Source: Bacteroidetes bacterium OLB11
GTDB lineage: Bacteria > Bacteroidota > Bacteroidia > Chitinophagales > Chitinophagaceae
Length of the DNA: 64,000 bases
Reading direction: 5' to 3'
NCBI GenBank assembly: GCA_001567165.1
Contig: LNFQ01000044.1
Location: forward strand, 1 to 64,000
The notes beneath the pieces are model-generated. The model was given only the letters and a program-made list of their open reading frames with translations, searched no databases and had not been told where the DNA came from. Shown here one piece after another: positions 18,563 through 28,120 of the stretch. Within the stretch, counting starts at the first letter, position 1. The number at the start of each line of letters is the position of its first letter. Both the position numbers and the translations under genes were made by a program.

Positions 18563-19483
18563 ATGAACTTAAATGGTGAAAGTCTGTATATTTTTGCTCA
18601 AGAGTCTTTAACTAATAATCAAAAATCCAATCTATATATTCAGAAATGCAATTTATATTTAAAATATAATCTGATAGAAAAGGCAAATGATGCATCACAA
18701 AGTGCTTTCCGTTTTATTATCAGTAGTGACATCAACAAATCGAAATATCTTTTGAGTCTTTATGAATTAAATTATAGTCGAAATGAAAAGTTGAATACAT
18801 TTAAAAATCTGAATGATGCTATTTTATTTTCTGGAATGAATGATAATGATTCTTTGATGTTTTTGTGTTATAAAATAATGATTATATTTTATTATAATAT
18901 CGAAGAGTGAGAAAAAGCGAAAGCTTGTATTGACAAGTGTTTTGATGTGATGGAAAATTCAAAAAGTTATTTTAATTTTTATGATACGATCAGTATGAAA
19001 GGTGATTTAATGCTCATTTATGCAGGGAACAATGAGAATGATATGGCATATAAAATTTTGGAAGAATTATATCCGATTTGTAAAAAATATCAATTCGATA
19101 ATTTGAAAGAATATTTAATCGCCATTTTGAGAAAGTCATATTTTAACAATAATCGAATTAAGGAGTTGTGCAATTTTTATTGTTCGAAATATCCAGATGA
19201 ATTGCGAGTGTTGGAACAAAAAAATATTAATACGTATTATAAAGTAAAAGCACTCATTTTTGAAAATTAAAATGAAATGAATTCTGCAAAGCATTACTGG
19301 GGGTTATCTGAAATATTAATATTGGCACAAGATTCATACGTTTTCATCGCCAATTTTTATAATCGAAATGAATATGTTAGCATCAAAGAACAAATCAATT
19401 CAATTTGGCAAGTGATTAAGAAGTGGCTTCAGGTGCATGAAAATCATGATGCAGCACCAGATAGTATAAATAAAAATGAGTAG
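18563..19483 (+). pseudogene. decayed helical-repeat (TPR-like) protein with two nonsense codons
   Basis: One reading frame runs through 306 codons but is interrupted by TGA at 18908 and TAA at 19268. It is rich in Y, K, N and L and has helix-turn-helix spacing (EKANDASQSAFRF, EKAKACIDKCFDVMEN, NDMAYKILEELYPICKKY) as in tetratricopeptide proteins. There is no signal peptide or membrane segment. The interruptions are substitutions, not A/T-tract indels, so this looks like real decay. What the C-terminus did is not apparent. Confidence 0.6.
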
Positions 19484-19503
19484 CAATTTTGCTACTCATT
19501 TTT
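19472..19503. terminator. bidirectional terminator hairpin
   Basis: A 14-bp perfect stem (AAAAATGAGTAGCA with TGCTACTCATTTTT), loop ATTT, overlaps the last stop codon of the decayed gene and precedes the end of the convergent S46 peptidase gene. A and T tracts on both sides suit termination in both directions. Confidence 0.85.
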
Positions 19504-19574
19504 ATTTAAAAAAAAGATTTTTCTTTTAATATCTGATTGTCATCTCATCAATGAGTCTTCTTCCGTTGAGTACT

Positions 19575-21680
19575 TTATCGACTGTCCATAAAATATATCG
19601 AATATCTACGTTGATAGTGCGTTTGAAGCTGTTGGTCAAATGCAATATCTCCACTCATTGCCTCCCAGTTTCCATCAAAAGCACAACCAATCAACTCTCC
19701 ATCCCCATTGATAACCGGACTTCCTGAGTTGCCGCCTGTGATATCATTATTTGTGATGAAGCAGGTTACTAATCCACCTAGTTTTTTATCTTCGTAAGTG
19801 CCGTAATCTTTATTTTTTAGCAAGTCCACAATGGCAGGTTGTAAATCAAATTCACTATCACCTGCTTTGTATTTTTGAAGTAATCCATCAGCGAGTGTGT
19901 AGTAGTTATAAAACACAGCATCTTTTGGCGAATAAGAGCTAACTTTTCCGTATGATAATCTCATCGTTGAATTTGCATCAGGATACATCAATGTTCCATT
20001 ATTTTTTTCGAGGAGAGCTTCTTGATACAATCTGTTTAAGTCATTCATTTCTGTGTTAAATTCATTCACTTTTGGTTCATAATATTTTTTATAATTTTTC
20101 ACAATACTCATTGCATATTGAACAGCAGGGTCATCTAAAAGGGTTTCTATTTTATCAGGATTGCAATGATTTGAAAATTGTAAACTATCCAATAGGAGGG
20201 TATTACTAAATACGTAAGCTGCATAGTCATCAAATGTTTTTTGCCAGTTTTGGTCACCAAATTTTTTGAAAATTTCATTACTAAAAATATCTGGGTGTTG
20301 ACCTTTTGGAATATCTTGATAAAACATGAGATTCATTGCTGCGAATAAATTTTGATCAATTTCCAGATTGACGTTTGGCATCATCATGGCATGTATAGCT
20401 TTAAGTCGTGTGCAAAGTTTGCTTAGAGAATCATCACTCACATTGGCATCATAAGCGTTTACAATGGTTTCAAAAGATGCTGCAATTTTAGTTAGGTTGT
20501 TTGCAAAAAGGGCTTCCCGATAATACACTTGATGCTTTGCATAGGGTTGAAATTCGGAGTAGGCTTTTTGATAATCGGAAAGAATATTTTTATATTTTTT
20601 TTGATCGTTTACCCAGTTTTGAAATTTGCGTTCTTCATTTTGTTTTTGAGATAAAATATTTAAGTTTTTCAGTTGTTCTGTTTGTCCGATAAAGTATTTC
20701 CAATAGTTAGCAATTTGGGCATAAGTAGTTGCATATTTCAAATCGATTGCTGGATCTTTTTGCATTGCTTCTCTCATAATTGAAAGTCGTTTATCTCTAA
20801 TTTTTACGATGCTAGGATTTGTAAAATTGATTGCCAAATCAACACCATAAGAAGTTAAGTAGCGAGTGGTTCTGCCGGGGTAGCCCATAATCATGGCGTA
20901 GTCATTATCTCTCACTCCTTTCATCGAGATAGGCAGATGGTATTTTGGTACGTAGGGGCGATTGTTTTTAGAATAAGCAGCCGGCTTATTGTCGTTGTTT
21001 GAATACACACGAAACATTGAATAGTCGCATGTATGACGAGGCCACATCCAATTGTCAGTGTCACCCCCAAACTTACCTAAGTTTTCAGGTGGAGCTGATA
21101 CCAATCGAACGTCGGTGAATGTTTCATATACAAAAAGATAATAAGCATTGCCAGCATAAAATGATTTGACATCACATTCATAGGCTCCATTTTCACTTGC
21201 TGCTTTTGAAATTTCTTTTGAGATTTCGGATAGTTTTGTTTCATATTCTTTCCCTTTTTCGTTTCCAATATATTTCACAACTTGATTTGTGACATCTTCC
21301 ATTCTAACTAGAAATTTAACACTTAATCCGGGTGCTGGAATTTCATCTTGTAGCGAATTAGCCATAAATCCATTCATCAAATAGTTATTTTCAACGGAGC
21401 TCACTTTAGCAATTGAACCATAGCCACAGTGGTGATTGGTCAATAATAATCCATTGGATGAAATCATCTCGCCGGTGCAACCTCCACCAAAATGCACAAT
21501 AGCATCTTTCATAGAGCCTTTATTAATGTTGTAAATTTGCTCAGGAGTTAGCTTGAAACCTAAGCGTTGCATTGCGTCATAATTTTGAGAAATAAGCAAA
21601 GGCAACCACATCCCTTCATCAGCTTTACTGTTCAATTGCATTGAGATAATCAGCAGCAGTAATAAGAATTTCTTTATCAT
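19575..21680 (-). CDS. S46 family dipeptidyl peptidase (DPP7-like)
   Basis: This exported serine peptidase removes dipeptides from the N-terminus of peptides. It has a chymotrypsin-like fold with the His motif LLLTNHHCGYG and the Ser motif TGGNSGSPVING near the C-terminus. The residue after FD in FDGNWEAMSGD is Gly. DPP7 has Gly at this specificity site and DPP11 has Arg, so a DPP7-like hydrophobic preference is likely. I start at 21680 (MIKKFLL, signal peptide to SKADEGMW), which gives 701 residues. The longer TTG-initiated frame adds unrelated residues overlapping wbqC. It suggests growth on peptides. Confidence 0.93.
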   Translation of the reverse strand: MIKKFLLLLLIISMQLNSKADEGMWLPLLISQNYDAMQRLGFKLTPEQIYNINKGSMKDAIVHFGGGCTGEMISSNGLLLTNHHCGYGSIAKVSSVENNYLMNGFMANSLQDEIPAPGLSVKFLVRMEDVTNQVVKYIGNEKGKEYETKLSEISKEISKAASENGAYECDVKSFYAGNAYYLFVYETFTDVRLVSAPPENLGKFGGDTDNWMWPRHTCDYSMFRVYSNNDNKPAAYSKNNRPYVPKYHLPISMKGVRDNDYAMIMGYPGRTTRYLTSYGVDLAINFTNPSIVKIRDKRLSIMREAMQKDPAIDLKYATTYAQIANYWKYFIGQTEQLKNLNILSQKQNEERKFQNWVNDQKKYKNILSDYQKAYSEFQPYAKHQVYYREALFANNLTKIAASFETIVNAYDANVSDDSLSKLCTRLKAIHAMMMPNVNLEIDQNLFAAMNLMFYQDIPKGQHPDIFSNEIFKKFGDQNWQKTFDDYAAYVFSNTLLLDSLQFSNHCNPDKIETLLDDPAVQYAMSIVKNYKKYYEPKVNEFNTEMNDLNRLYQEALLEKNNGTLMYPDANSTMRLSYGKVSSYSPKDAVFYNYYTLADGLLQKYKAGDSEFDLQPAIVDLLKNKDYGTYEDKKLGGLVTCFITNNDITGGNSGSPVINGDGELIGCAFDGNWEAMSGDIAFDQQLQTHYQRRYSIYFMDSR

Positions 21681-21787
21681 ATTTTTTACATTTATATATG
21701 GGTGCAAAGTTAATGAGAAAGCCCTAAGTATGTAGCTTTCTAGGCGAATATTTTTACAACAGAATATTTGCGAATGCCGTGTGTTAT

Positions 21788-22405
21788 CTATGATTTTAAT
21801 AATCCTTCTGATTGAGGACCACAACTAAAAATCAAATCTAGAATACTTAAATTTTCTAGAAAGCCATGTCGCTCTTCAAAATTTTGAATATACTTGATGT
21901 AAGTGCTTTCTGGACTGTGTTTAGGACTAAACGCACTTCGCATATCAATCCATTCAGGACTCACATTTTTTTCATATTGAGAATTCAAAGCATTTTCTTT
22001 TTTTATTTTCAAAAGTTGATTGATTAATTCAATACTTTCAAGATTTAAATCAAGTAAATATGCAAATTTCTTTTTGAAATAGTCATTAAAATATTCTTCA
22101 TAATATTCAAAATATGGAGCTCGACGATAGCTTGCACATAAGGTTTTCCAGTGTAATTGTTGCCATTGTTCTTTGTTGCAAATTTTCACATTTTTCATAT
22201 TGCTTCTTTGGTTACGTCCTTTTTCGAGAGGAACACTCAGCGTGATTTTTCCGTTAGGACCTGTCACCTCACAACGATTCCTAAAGGTAGCCTTTTCAAA
22301 ATGCTCATATTGTTCTATCAACACTTCTTCACTTTTGACATAAGCACGATACCATTCAATGCAAGGAAAATATTCACAATCTAATAAGGTTCTATTTGTT
22401 TTCAT
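21788..22405 (-). CDS. WbqC-like family protein
   Basis: A 205-residue soluble protein with WbqC features: an EYFPCIEWYRAYVKS opening near residue 11, KITLSVPLEKGRNQ, and WKTLCASYRRAPYFEYYEEYF. Members are found in polysaccharide gene clusters and are suspected to act in sugar modification, but their reaction is unknown. Here it lies between the S46 peptidase and the divergent GWxTD gene, with no polysaccharide cluster nearby. Only 17 bases separate its ATG from that of the GWxTD gene. Confidence 0.85.
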   Translation of the reverse strand: MKTNRTLLDCEYFPCIEWYRAYVKSEEVLIEQYEHFEKATFRNRCEVTGPNGKITLSVPLEKGRNQRSNMKNVKICNKEQWQQLHWKTLCASYRRAPYFEYYEEYFNDYFKKKFAYLLDLNLESIELINQLLKIKKENALNSQYEKNVSPEWIDMRSAFSPKHSPESTYIKYIQNFEERHGFLENLSILDLIFSCGPQSEGLLKS

Positions 22406-22422
22406 CTTTGTACTTTTACTTT

Positions 22423-23502
22423 ATGCTTTTAAAAACATTGGCGGCAAATATAGTATTCTTGTTCTTGATGCAATGGGGATATGCTCAAAATAAAGATAGT
22501 ATTATTACAGTAAAAGTTTCGGATAAGCTAGAACGAGGCAATCTGCATTATCAATTACAGGAAATGGATTATCCCTTTTTTGATATGGATAAAAAATGGA
22601 TTTATTATGAAATAAAATTAACTGAAAATAAAAGCGAACGTGAGAATGATTTTTGTTTTTTGGAGATAAAAAAGAAATCGAATATTCAATATAAATTAAA
22701 ACCACTCTATCAGAAAAAGATTGATATGAGCGAGTTTAAACAGGCTACGTTCATTGATAGTGTGTCAGTTGATCAAGCTCAATTGATGTCAGGAACTTAT
22801 GAATTTTTAGTATATTGGATGGCTGATTCGAGTCGAGTTTTGCATCTTAAAAAAGCCGAGTTTCAATTGATGAGTGATGTGAAAGAAAAATCAGATGATG
22901 AGTCTTATTATCATTTAAATATTCAAGAAAAAGGAACTGAAATTGATTTTAGTAAAACCTTCGTTTCTAAATATACGATGGAGCAATTGAAACGCAATAT
23001 TCTTGCGTTGAAACCAATATCTGTGGGAGTGGAAGAAAAAGTTCTCTTGGGAATTGTGGATGTGAATGACTTAAAATTTTTACAACAATTCTTTTATAAT
23101 TTTTGGTATAATCGGAATGCTTCTGCACCGGAAGAAGAATGGAAAAAGTATGCTTTGAAATTAAATGAAGTTGCTAAATTATATGGCACCGCAAGTAGCC
23201 CAGGTCATCAAACCGACAGAGGTCGAATTTATTTAAAATATGGTGAGCCAGATAAAAAAGAAAGAATGCCAAATGAGAAAGATGCGTATCCTTATGAAAT
23301 TTGGTTTTACCGAACATTAGAAAACAAATCAAATGTTTCGTTTTTATTCTATCAACCTGGAACCGTTGGCACACCTTATTATTTACTTCATTCTAATTTT
23401 GAACAAGAAGTTATAAATCCTTATTGGGCTCAAGAATTGTTTTTAGAGCCTGATAATCCTGATAATAAATTAATGCATCGAGTGTATGAATTTTTTAAAT
23501 AA
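22423..23502 (+). CDS. GWxTD domain-containing protein, exported
   Basis: A secreted protein of 359 residues from the ATG at 22423; an earlier TTG at 22396 is less likely because it would extend into the wbqC start. A signal peptide ends at WGYAQ. The C-terminal GWxTD region is recognisable by FWYNRNASAPEEEWKKYALK, then TDRGRIYLKYGEPDKKE and PYEIWFYR. The domain is common in Bacteroidota and has no settled function. The last 17 bases overlap the frame upstream of the LEA-like gene start, so the two are probably co-transcribed. Confidence 0.88.
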   Translation: MLLKTLAANIVFLFLMQWGYAQNKDSIITVKVSDKLERGNLHYQLQEMDYPFFDMDKKWIYYEIKLTENKSERENDFCFLEIKKKSNIQYKLKPLYQKKIDMSEFKQATFIDSVSVDQAQLMSGTYEFLVYWMADSSRVLHLKKAEFQLMSDVKEKSDDESYYHLNIQEKGTEIDFSKTFVSKYTMEQLKRNILALKPISVGVEEKVLLGIVDVNDLKFLQQFFYNFWYNRNASAPEEEWKKYALKLNEVAKLYGTASSPGHQTDRGRIYLKYGEPDKKERMPNEKDAYPYEIWFYRTLENKSNVSFLFYQPGTVGTPYYLLHSNFEQEVINPYWAQELFLEPDNPDNKLMHRVYEFFK

Positions 23503-23509
23503 TGATGAT

Positions 23510-23971
23510 ATGAAACATACTATTTATATTCAATTTATATTCGTTTTTTTATTTTTCATATTGCAAAGTAGTGGTTGCAATGATGTGAAAGAGCCCGAAT
23601 ACAAAGGTATTTTGAATACAAAACTAGAAACACTCAATTTAAGTAATGCGGGATTAAGAGTTGACTTGGGTTTTTACAATCCGAACGATTTTGCGTTGGA
23701 TATAAAAGGAACTGATTTAAGTGTTTATATCAATGACCGATTTATTGCTTTTGCTGAGCAACCGACAAAGACAAAAATTCCTAAAAAATCAGATTTTATT
23801 TTTCCGGTCACTACACATTTTAATCCGATAGATGTGCTTGGTGTGGCTTTCAAAAATATTCTTTCTAAGAGTGTCAAAATTTCTGTTCAGGGTAGTGCCA
23901 AAGTTGGGAAGGGAGGCGTTTATATACGTATTCCTATTAATTATAGCGATAATGTTCCTGTTAAGTTTTAA
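23510..23971 (+). CDS. LEA type 2-like lipoprotein
   Basis: The 153-residue protein begins MKHTIYIQFIFVFLFF and has a lipobox ending in LQSSGC. The mature part contains LSNAGLRVDLGFYNPNDFAL, the pattern of the water-stress/LEA14 fold (conserved NPN), and IPKKSDFIFPVTTHFNPID. The family is structural and substrate-free as far as known; a role in envelope stability is a guess. It starts 7 bases after the GWxTD stop. Its end overlaps the convergent GH3 gene by 4 bases. Confidence 0.75.
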   Translation: MKHTIYIQFIFVFLFFILQSSGCNDVKEPEYKGILNTKLETLNLSNAGLRVDLGFYNPNDFALDIKGTDLSVYINDRFIAFAEQPTKTKIPKKSDFIFPVTTHFNPIDVLGVAFKNILSKSVKISVQGSAKVGKGGVYIRIPINYSDNVPVKF

Positions 23972-25431
23972 GCTAAATATTTCCTTAATTTATCTGCTAT
24001 GATTCGATTGTTGCTAAGGCGGGGTACTTTATTTTGACCTCCTAATTTTCCTTCCGATTTCATATAGTTGATAAAAGAATTTTTTGGTAATACATTCATT
24101 TTAAGTGGTGACAAAATACCTCCTTGAATAAGGTCATTATAGTAAATATTTTTAGCACAAAGATTTTTATCTACCTCCATCGAAAATTGGGAAATGTCAG
24201 TTGGGGCTTGCTCAAATTCGACAAACCATTCATGGTAGCTCAATTCTTGATTGTCTGATACAAATGGGGCAACTGTAAATTCGGCGATGGCGATATTATA
24301 TTTTTGGGCAGTTTGCATCAAAGCATATTCAACTTCTTCGGCGATTACATGCTCTCCAAAGGCAGAAATGAAATGTTTTATTCGGCCGGTAACAACAATT
24401 TTATATGGATTTAAAGAAACAAACTTGACTGTATCACCAATATTATAAGCCCACAATCCGGCATTGCTACTCACGATGAGTGCGTAGTTTTCATCGAGGG
24501 CCACATCGGCAAGTGATAGGCGTGTAGGATGTTTGTTGTCAATTTCATGCACAGGAATAAATTCAAAAAACATTCCTGCATTGGTATTTAATAAAAGCCC
24601 TTTTTCTTTTTGAGAATTTTGATATGCAAAAAATCCTTCACTTGCCGGATAGGTTTCAATCGTATCGAGGTGTCGCCCGATACTATCAAATAATTTTTTC
24701 TTATAAGGCTCAAATGCAACACCACCATGCACAATCACTGAAAGGTTTTTGAAAAGAGTACCAATTTTTTGATTTGATTTTTCTTCAAGTCGATCAAAAT
24801 ACATTTGTATCCATGGTGGTATGCCGCTTATCAAAGTCATGTCGAGATGAATAGTTTCATTGACGATAGCGTCTAATTTTTTTTCCCAATCTTCGATGCA
24901 ATTTGTTTGATAAGTAGGAGTTCTATTCTGGGTGAGATAAGCCGGCACGTGATGATTGACTATTCCACTCAAACGCCCTATTAAGATGTCATTTTTATTA
25001 TCTAATTCGGGAGAACCAGTAAGAAATATCATTTTTCCTTCGGTGAACTGCACGTTGCCACTCTCTGTAATATAGCACAGTAGGGCATTTTTGGCTGCTT
25101 TGATGTGTTCTTTGATACTTTCTTTCGAGATTGGAATATATTTGACGCCACTTGTTGTCCCACTCGTTTTGGCTAAGTAAACCGGCTTTCCTTTCCACAA
25201 AATATCAGTTTTCCCATTTTTTATTTTTTCGATATAGGGTTTGAAAGATTCATAATCTCGAATGGGAACATGTTGTATAAATCCTTGATGGTTGTGTATT
25301 TGATGAAATTGATGTTCTTTTCCAAATTGAGTGTGAGAGGCATTTTGGATAAGTTTTTTCAGAATGAGTTCTTGATGCTTTACGGCATTAGTGGCATCTT
25401 TTTTTGATTTGATGTGTAATAAATGATGCAT
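23968..25431 (-). CDS. GH3-family adenylate-forming enzyme
   Basis: This 487-residue protein belongs to the GH3/auxin-responsive promoter family. The ATP-binding signature LAKTSGTTSGVKYIPIS is near residue 87, and FAYQNSQKEKGLLLNTN, YALIVSSNAGLWAYNIGD and VTGRIKHFISAFGEHV follow. Plant members conjugate amino acids to acyl acids through acyl-AMP. Bacterial substrates are unknown; an acyl-amidation or acyl-CoA-like role is possible. It converges on the LEA lipoprotein gene with a 4-base overlap, and no biosynthetic partners are beside it. Confidence 0.9.
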   Translation of the reverse strand: MHHLLHIKSKKDATNAVKHQELILKKLIQNASHTQFGKEHQFHQIHNHQGFIQHVPIRDYESFKPYIEKIKNGKTDILWKGKPVYLAKTSGTTSGVKYIPISKESIKEHIKAAKNALLCYITESGNVQFTEGKMIFLTGSPELDNKNDILIGRLSGIVNHHVPAYLTQNRTPTYQTNCIEDWEKKLDAIVNETIHLDMTLISGIPPWIQMYFDRLEEKSNQKIGTLFKNLSVIVHGGVAFEPYKKKLFDSIGRHLDTIETYPASEGFFAYQNSQKEKGLLLNTNAGMFFEFIPVHEIDNKHPTRLSLADVALDENYALIVSSNAGLWAYNIGDTVKFVSLNPYKIVVTGRIKHFISAFGEHVIAEEVEYALMQTAQKYNIAIAEFTVAPFVSDNQELSYHEWFVEFEQAPTDISQFSMEVDKNLCAKNIYYNDLIQGGILSPLKMNVLPKNSFINYMKSEGKLGGQNKVPRLSNNRIIADKLRKYLA

Positions 25432-25580
25432 ACTTTTTTTGCTATGAAAGACTTAAACCCCATTATATTTATTAACACGCAAATATAATTTTATAAAGAT
25501 AGTTTCACTAAAATATTAAATGAAACTTTACACTCATTAGCTTTGAATTTTAAAAACTAGTTTTAATTTTAATTTTAAAA

Positions 25581-26598
25581 ATGACACTCGATACAATTCC
25601 TCATAATAAAATAAGGCAATTGATTTTTCTATCTCTTTTAATCATCATTTTTCTTATATTATTTAAAGAGCTTTATTTTTTTGCTTCCTCCTTATTAGGA
25701 GCAATCACGTTATATGTTATCATGCGAAATTGGATGATTCATTTGTGTGTCAAAATGAAATTAAAAAGATGGTTTTCGGCGTTGCTTCTTTTGTTACTTT
25801 CCTTTTTACTTCTTGTGTTGCCCACGATTTGGGGGTTTTTATTTATTTTTAATTCAGTAAAACCCGTCATTCAAAATCCTGAAATCGCAACTAAAATTTT
25901 GAATGAAATTAATAATTTTATCATTCAAACGATTCATGTTGATATAGCGAACACTACCACACTTTCTAAAGTCAGTTCGTATATTCTTTCACTCACTCAA
26001 GTCCTCATTGGCAATACATTCAATGTAGTCAGTAATATTTTAATGATGTATGTGATTCTTTATTTTATGCTTTATGAAAGTTTGAAAATTGAGTTGTGGT
26101 TGCAGAAAAGTCTTCCATTTAAGAAAGGGAATTCTAAAAAATTCATCTCATCATTTAAGAGTTTAGTTTATAGCAATGCAATTGGAATACCCATTGTTGC
26201 TATCATTCAAGGGATTGTCGGATTGATTGGATATTTGATATTTGGTGTTCAAAACTTTTTATTAATGAGTATTTTGACTGCTATTTGTTCTGTAATTCCA
26301 ATGGTGGGGGCAATGCTGGTATGGCTTCCATTAGGGATTTACACAATAGCAATAGGGCATGTAGGAGCAGGAATTGGTATTATTATATGGGGGGCTCTTG
26401 CGGTGGGCTCTGCTGATAATGTGGCTCGTTTTTTTATTACAAAAGAAAATGGCAGATGTGCATCCATTAACTACTATTTTTGGCGTGATAGTTGGTATAA
26501 ATTTATTTGGATTTATTGGATTAGTTTTTGGCCCGCTTTTGCTTTCAATGTTCTTTTTACTGGTTACAATCTATGGTGATGAATTTGGAACGCAGTGA
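25581..26598 (+). CDS. AI-2E family transporter (PerM-like; frameshifted)
   Basis: The multi-pass inner-membrane protein has about eight hydrophobic segments, with the family loop KKMADVHPLTTIFG and GFIGLVFGPLLLS at the C-terminus. The frame shifts in the T run at 26429-26435; removing one T joins VARFL with LQKKMADVHP and gives about 338 residues. Named for a possible role in autoinducer-2 export, the family is better thought of as a permease or antiporter of unclear substrate. It has its own start far from neighbours on both sides. Confidence 0.88.
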
Positions 26599-26621
26599 TT
26601 AATTTTATTCTAAAAAATTAA

Positions 26622-26652
26622 TTGAGATTAATACGCATTCATAGTATTTTTG
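26622..26652 (+). promoter_or_regulatory. promoter of the secreted-protein/purQ/DsbD run
   Basis: TTG at 26622-26624 and TATTTTTG at 26645-26652 are separated by 20 bases, in the expected -33/-7 geometry. The -7 element lies 16 bases before the ATG at 26669. Confidence 0.65.
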
Positions 26653-26668
26653 CGATTCAAGTAATGAC

Positions 26669-28108
26669 ATGCTGAAGCAACTCTTTATACTCCTTTTTTG
26701 TCTAATTGGTTATCATTCTTTTTCACAAAATCTATTTATTTCAGATAGTGAAGATTTGAATTTACGAACCGATGATTTTAGTGTTGTAGGCGTATATAAT
26801 AATCGTGTCGTATGTTTTGTCCAAAAAGGAAATGAAGTCACACTATTGTTTTATTCGTCTTTTATGCAAAAAGAAAATGAATTAAAACTTTCAATTTTGC
26901 CAAATCGGTTTTCCAATCTTCAATTTTTTACAAATAATCAAAATGAATTAATAGTATTGTATGAAGTGAATGAATCAAAATCGAATAAACTTTATGCCAG
27001 CAAATTGATTGATGGGGTTGAACCAAGATGGGATCAACCTTCTTTGATTAGCAAAATGCCGATAGGTAGCGGCAAAGGAGGTTTTTCTTATACTGTGAAT
27101 GTAAGTGAAAATAAAGAAACTTTTTTTGCATATACTCTTTTTAATAACGATGGAGGTTTGCAATTACAATCTGTTGTTTTTGATATACACTTAAATATCA
27201 AACAAAATATTTCTCAAACCTTATCACCTTCCGAAATGAACTATCCTGCTAAGTCTGCGGTGACAGATGATGGTACTTGCTTTATCATCATGGCAGATAA
27301 ATTGGGGAATAGAGATGTCTTTGAAAATATAAAACTGTTTGAATCTAACCCATACTCCACCGCTTTTTTAGCATATACAATCACAAATGAAAGTAGAGCC
27401 TTTAGTGATTTGCAAATGAATATCGACAATCAAAATCAATTATTGCATATCAATTCTTTTTTCTATCAAAATCGAAATTCCTCTCTGAACGGAATTTTCT
27501 TATCGACATTTGATATGAAAAATCATACTTTTCCTAAAAAATATTTTTCAAGAATTGCAGTACAAAATTCAGTGAATCATTCCAACTTAAAAGATTTGAA
27601 TATCCGAAAAGTTTTGATTAAAGAAAATGGAGCTGTAACGATTATTGCTGAAAAATATTATCAATCAACTCGAGTGCTAAACACAATCAATCCCATGATG
27701 GGCACATCTTTCATGATGGCCAATGATAACTCTCGAAGAGTGACAGAATTTAATTATAACGAAATTGATTTGTTTCATTTTAAAATTGATGGCAGTTTAT
27801 TATGGAGTCAAACAGTATTGAAGGAACAATTCACGTCGGAGGATGGTGGTATCTTTTCATCATTCTATGTATTTGAACATCCATTAGGGCAAGCGATTTT
27901 ATTTAATGATTTAAGCAATCGCACACCAAGGCTGCTAGTGGCTTATATTGGAACGGATGGAAAACTGACCATGAAGCAAATCCAAACGAATGAACAAATT
28001 GATGAATGGAATTTAATGCCTCGCTCTGCAATCCAGATTTCAAAGTCTGCATTGATAATGCCTTGTATTATGAAAAACCATCTTAGCTTTTTAAAAATAA
28101 ACTTTTAA
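26669..28108 (+). CDS. secreted protein of unknown function
   Basis: I do not recognise a family. The 479-residue protein has a signal peptide (MLKQLFILLFCLIGYHSFSQ) and then beta-strand-rich sequence with repeated short hydrophobic strands and turn residues, as in a propeller or barrel. There are no cysteine pairs or T9SS sorting domain. Motifs include VVGVYNNRVVCFVQKGNE and ELIVLYEVNESKS. It starts a tight run with DUF6427, purQ and two DsbD-type genes (gaps of 4-12 bases), so it may be surface- or periplasm-associated. Function unknown. Confidence 0.7.
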   Translation: MLKQLFILLFCLIGYHSFSQNLFISDSEDLNLRTDDFSVVGVYNNRVVCFVQKGNEVTLLFYSSFMQKENELKLSILPNRFSNLQFFTNNQNELIVLYEVNESKSNKLYASKLIDGVEPRWDQPSLISKMPIGSGKGGFSYTVNVSENKETFFAYTLFNNDGGLQLQSVVFDIHLNIKQNISQTLSPSEMNYPAKSAVTDDGTCFIIMADKLGNRDVFENIKLFESNPYSTAFLAYTITNESRAFSDLQMNIDNQNQLLHINSFFYQNRNSSLNGIFLSTFDMKNHTFPKKYFSRIAVQNSVNHSNLKDLNIRKVLIKENGAVTIIAEKYYQSTRVLNTINPMMGTSFMMANDNSRRVTEFNYNEIDLFHFKIDGSLLWSQTVLKEQFTSEDGGIFSSFYVFEHPLGQAILFNDLSNRTPRLLVAYIGTDGKLTMKQIQTNEQIDEWNLMPRSAIQISKSALIMPCIMKNHLSFLKINF

Positions 28109-28120
28109 ATTAAAATTAAC

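Noticed and set aside
18908-18910. TGA read as tryptophan
   Set aside because: A TAA follows in the same frame and TGA serves as an ordinary stop in mqnC, so recoding is not supported.
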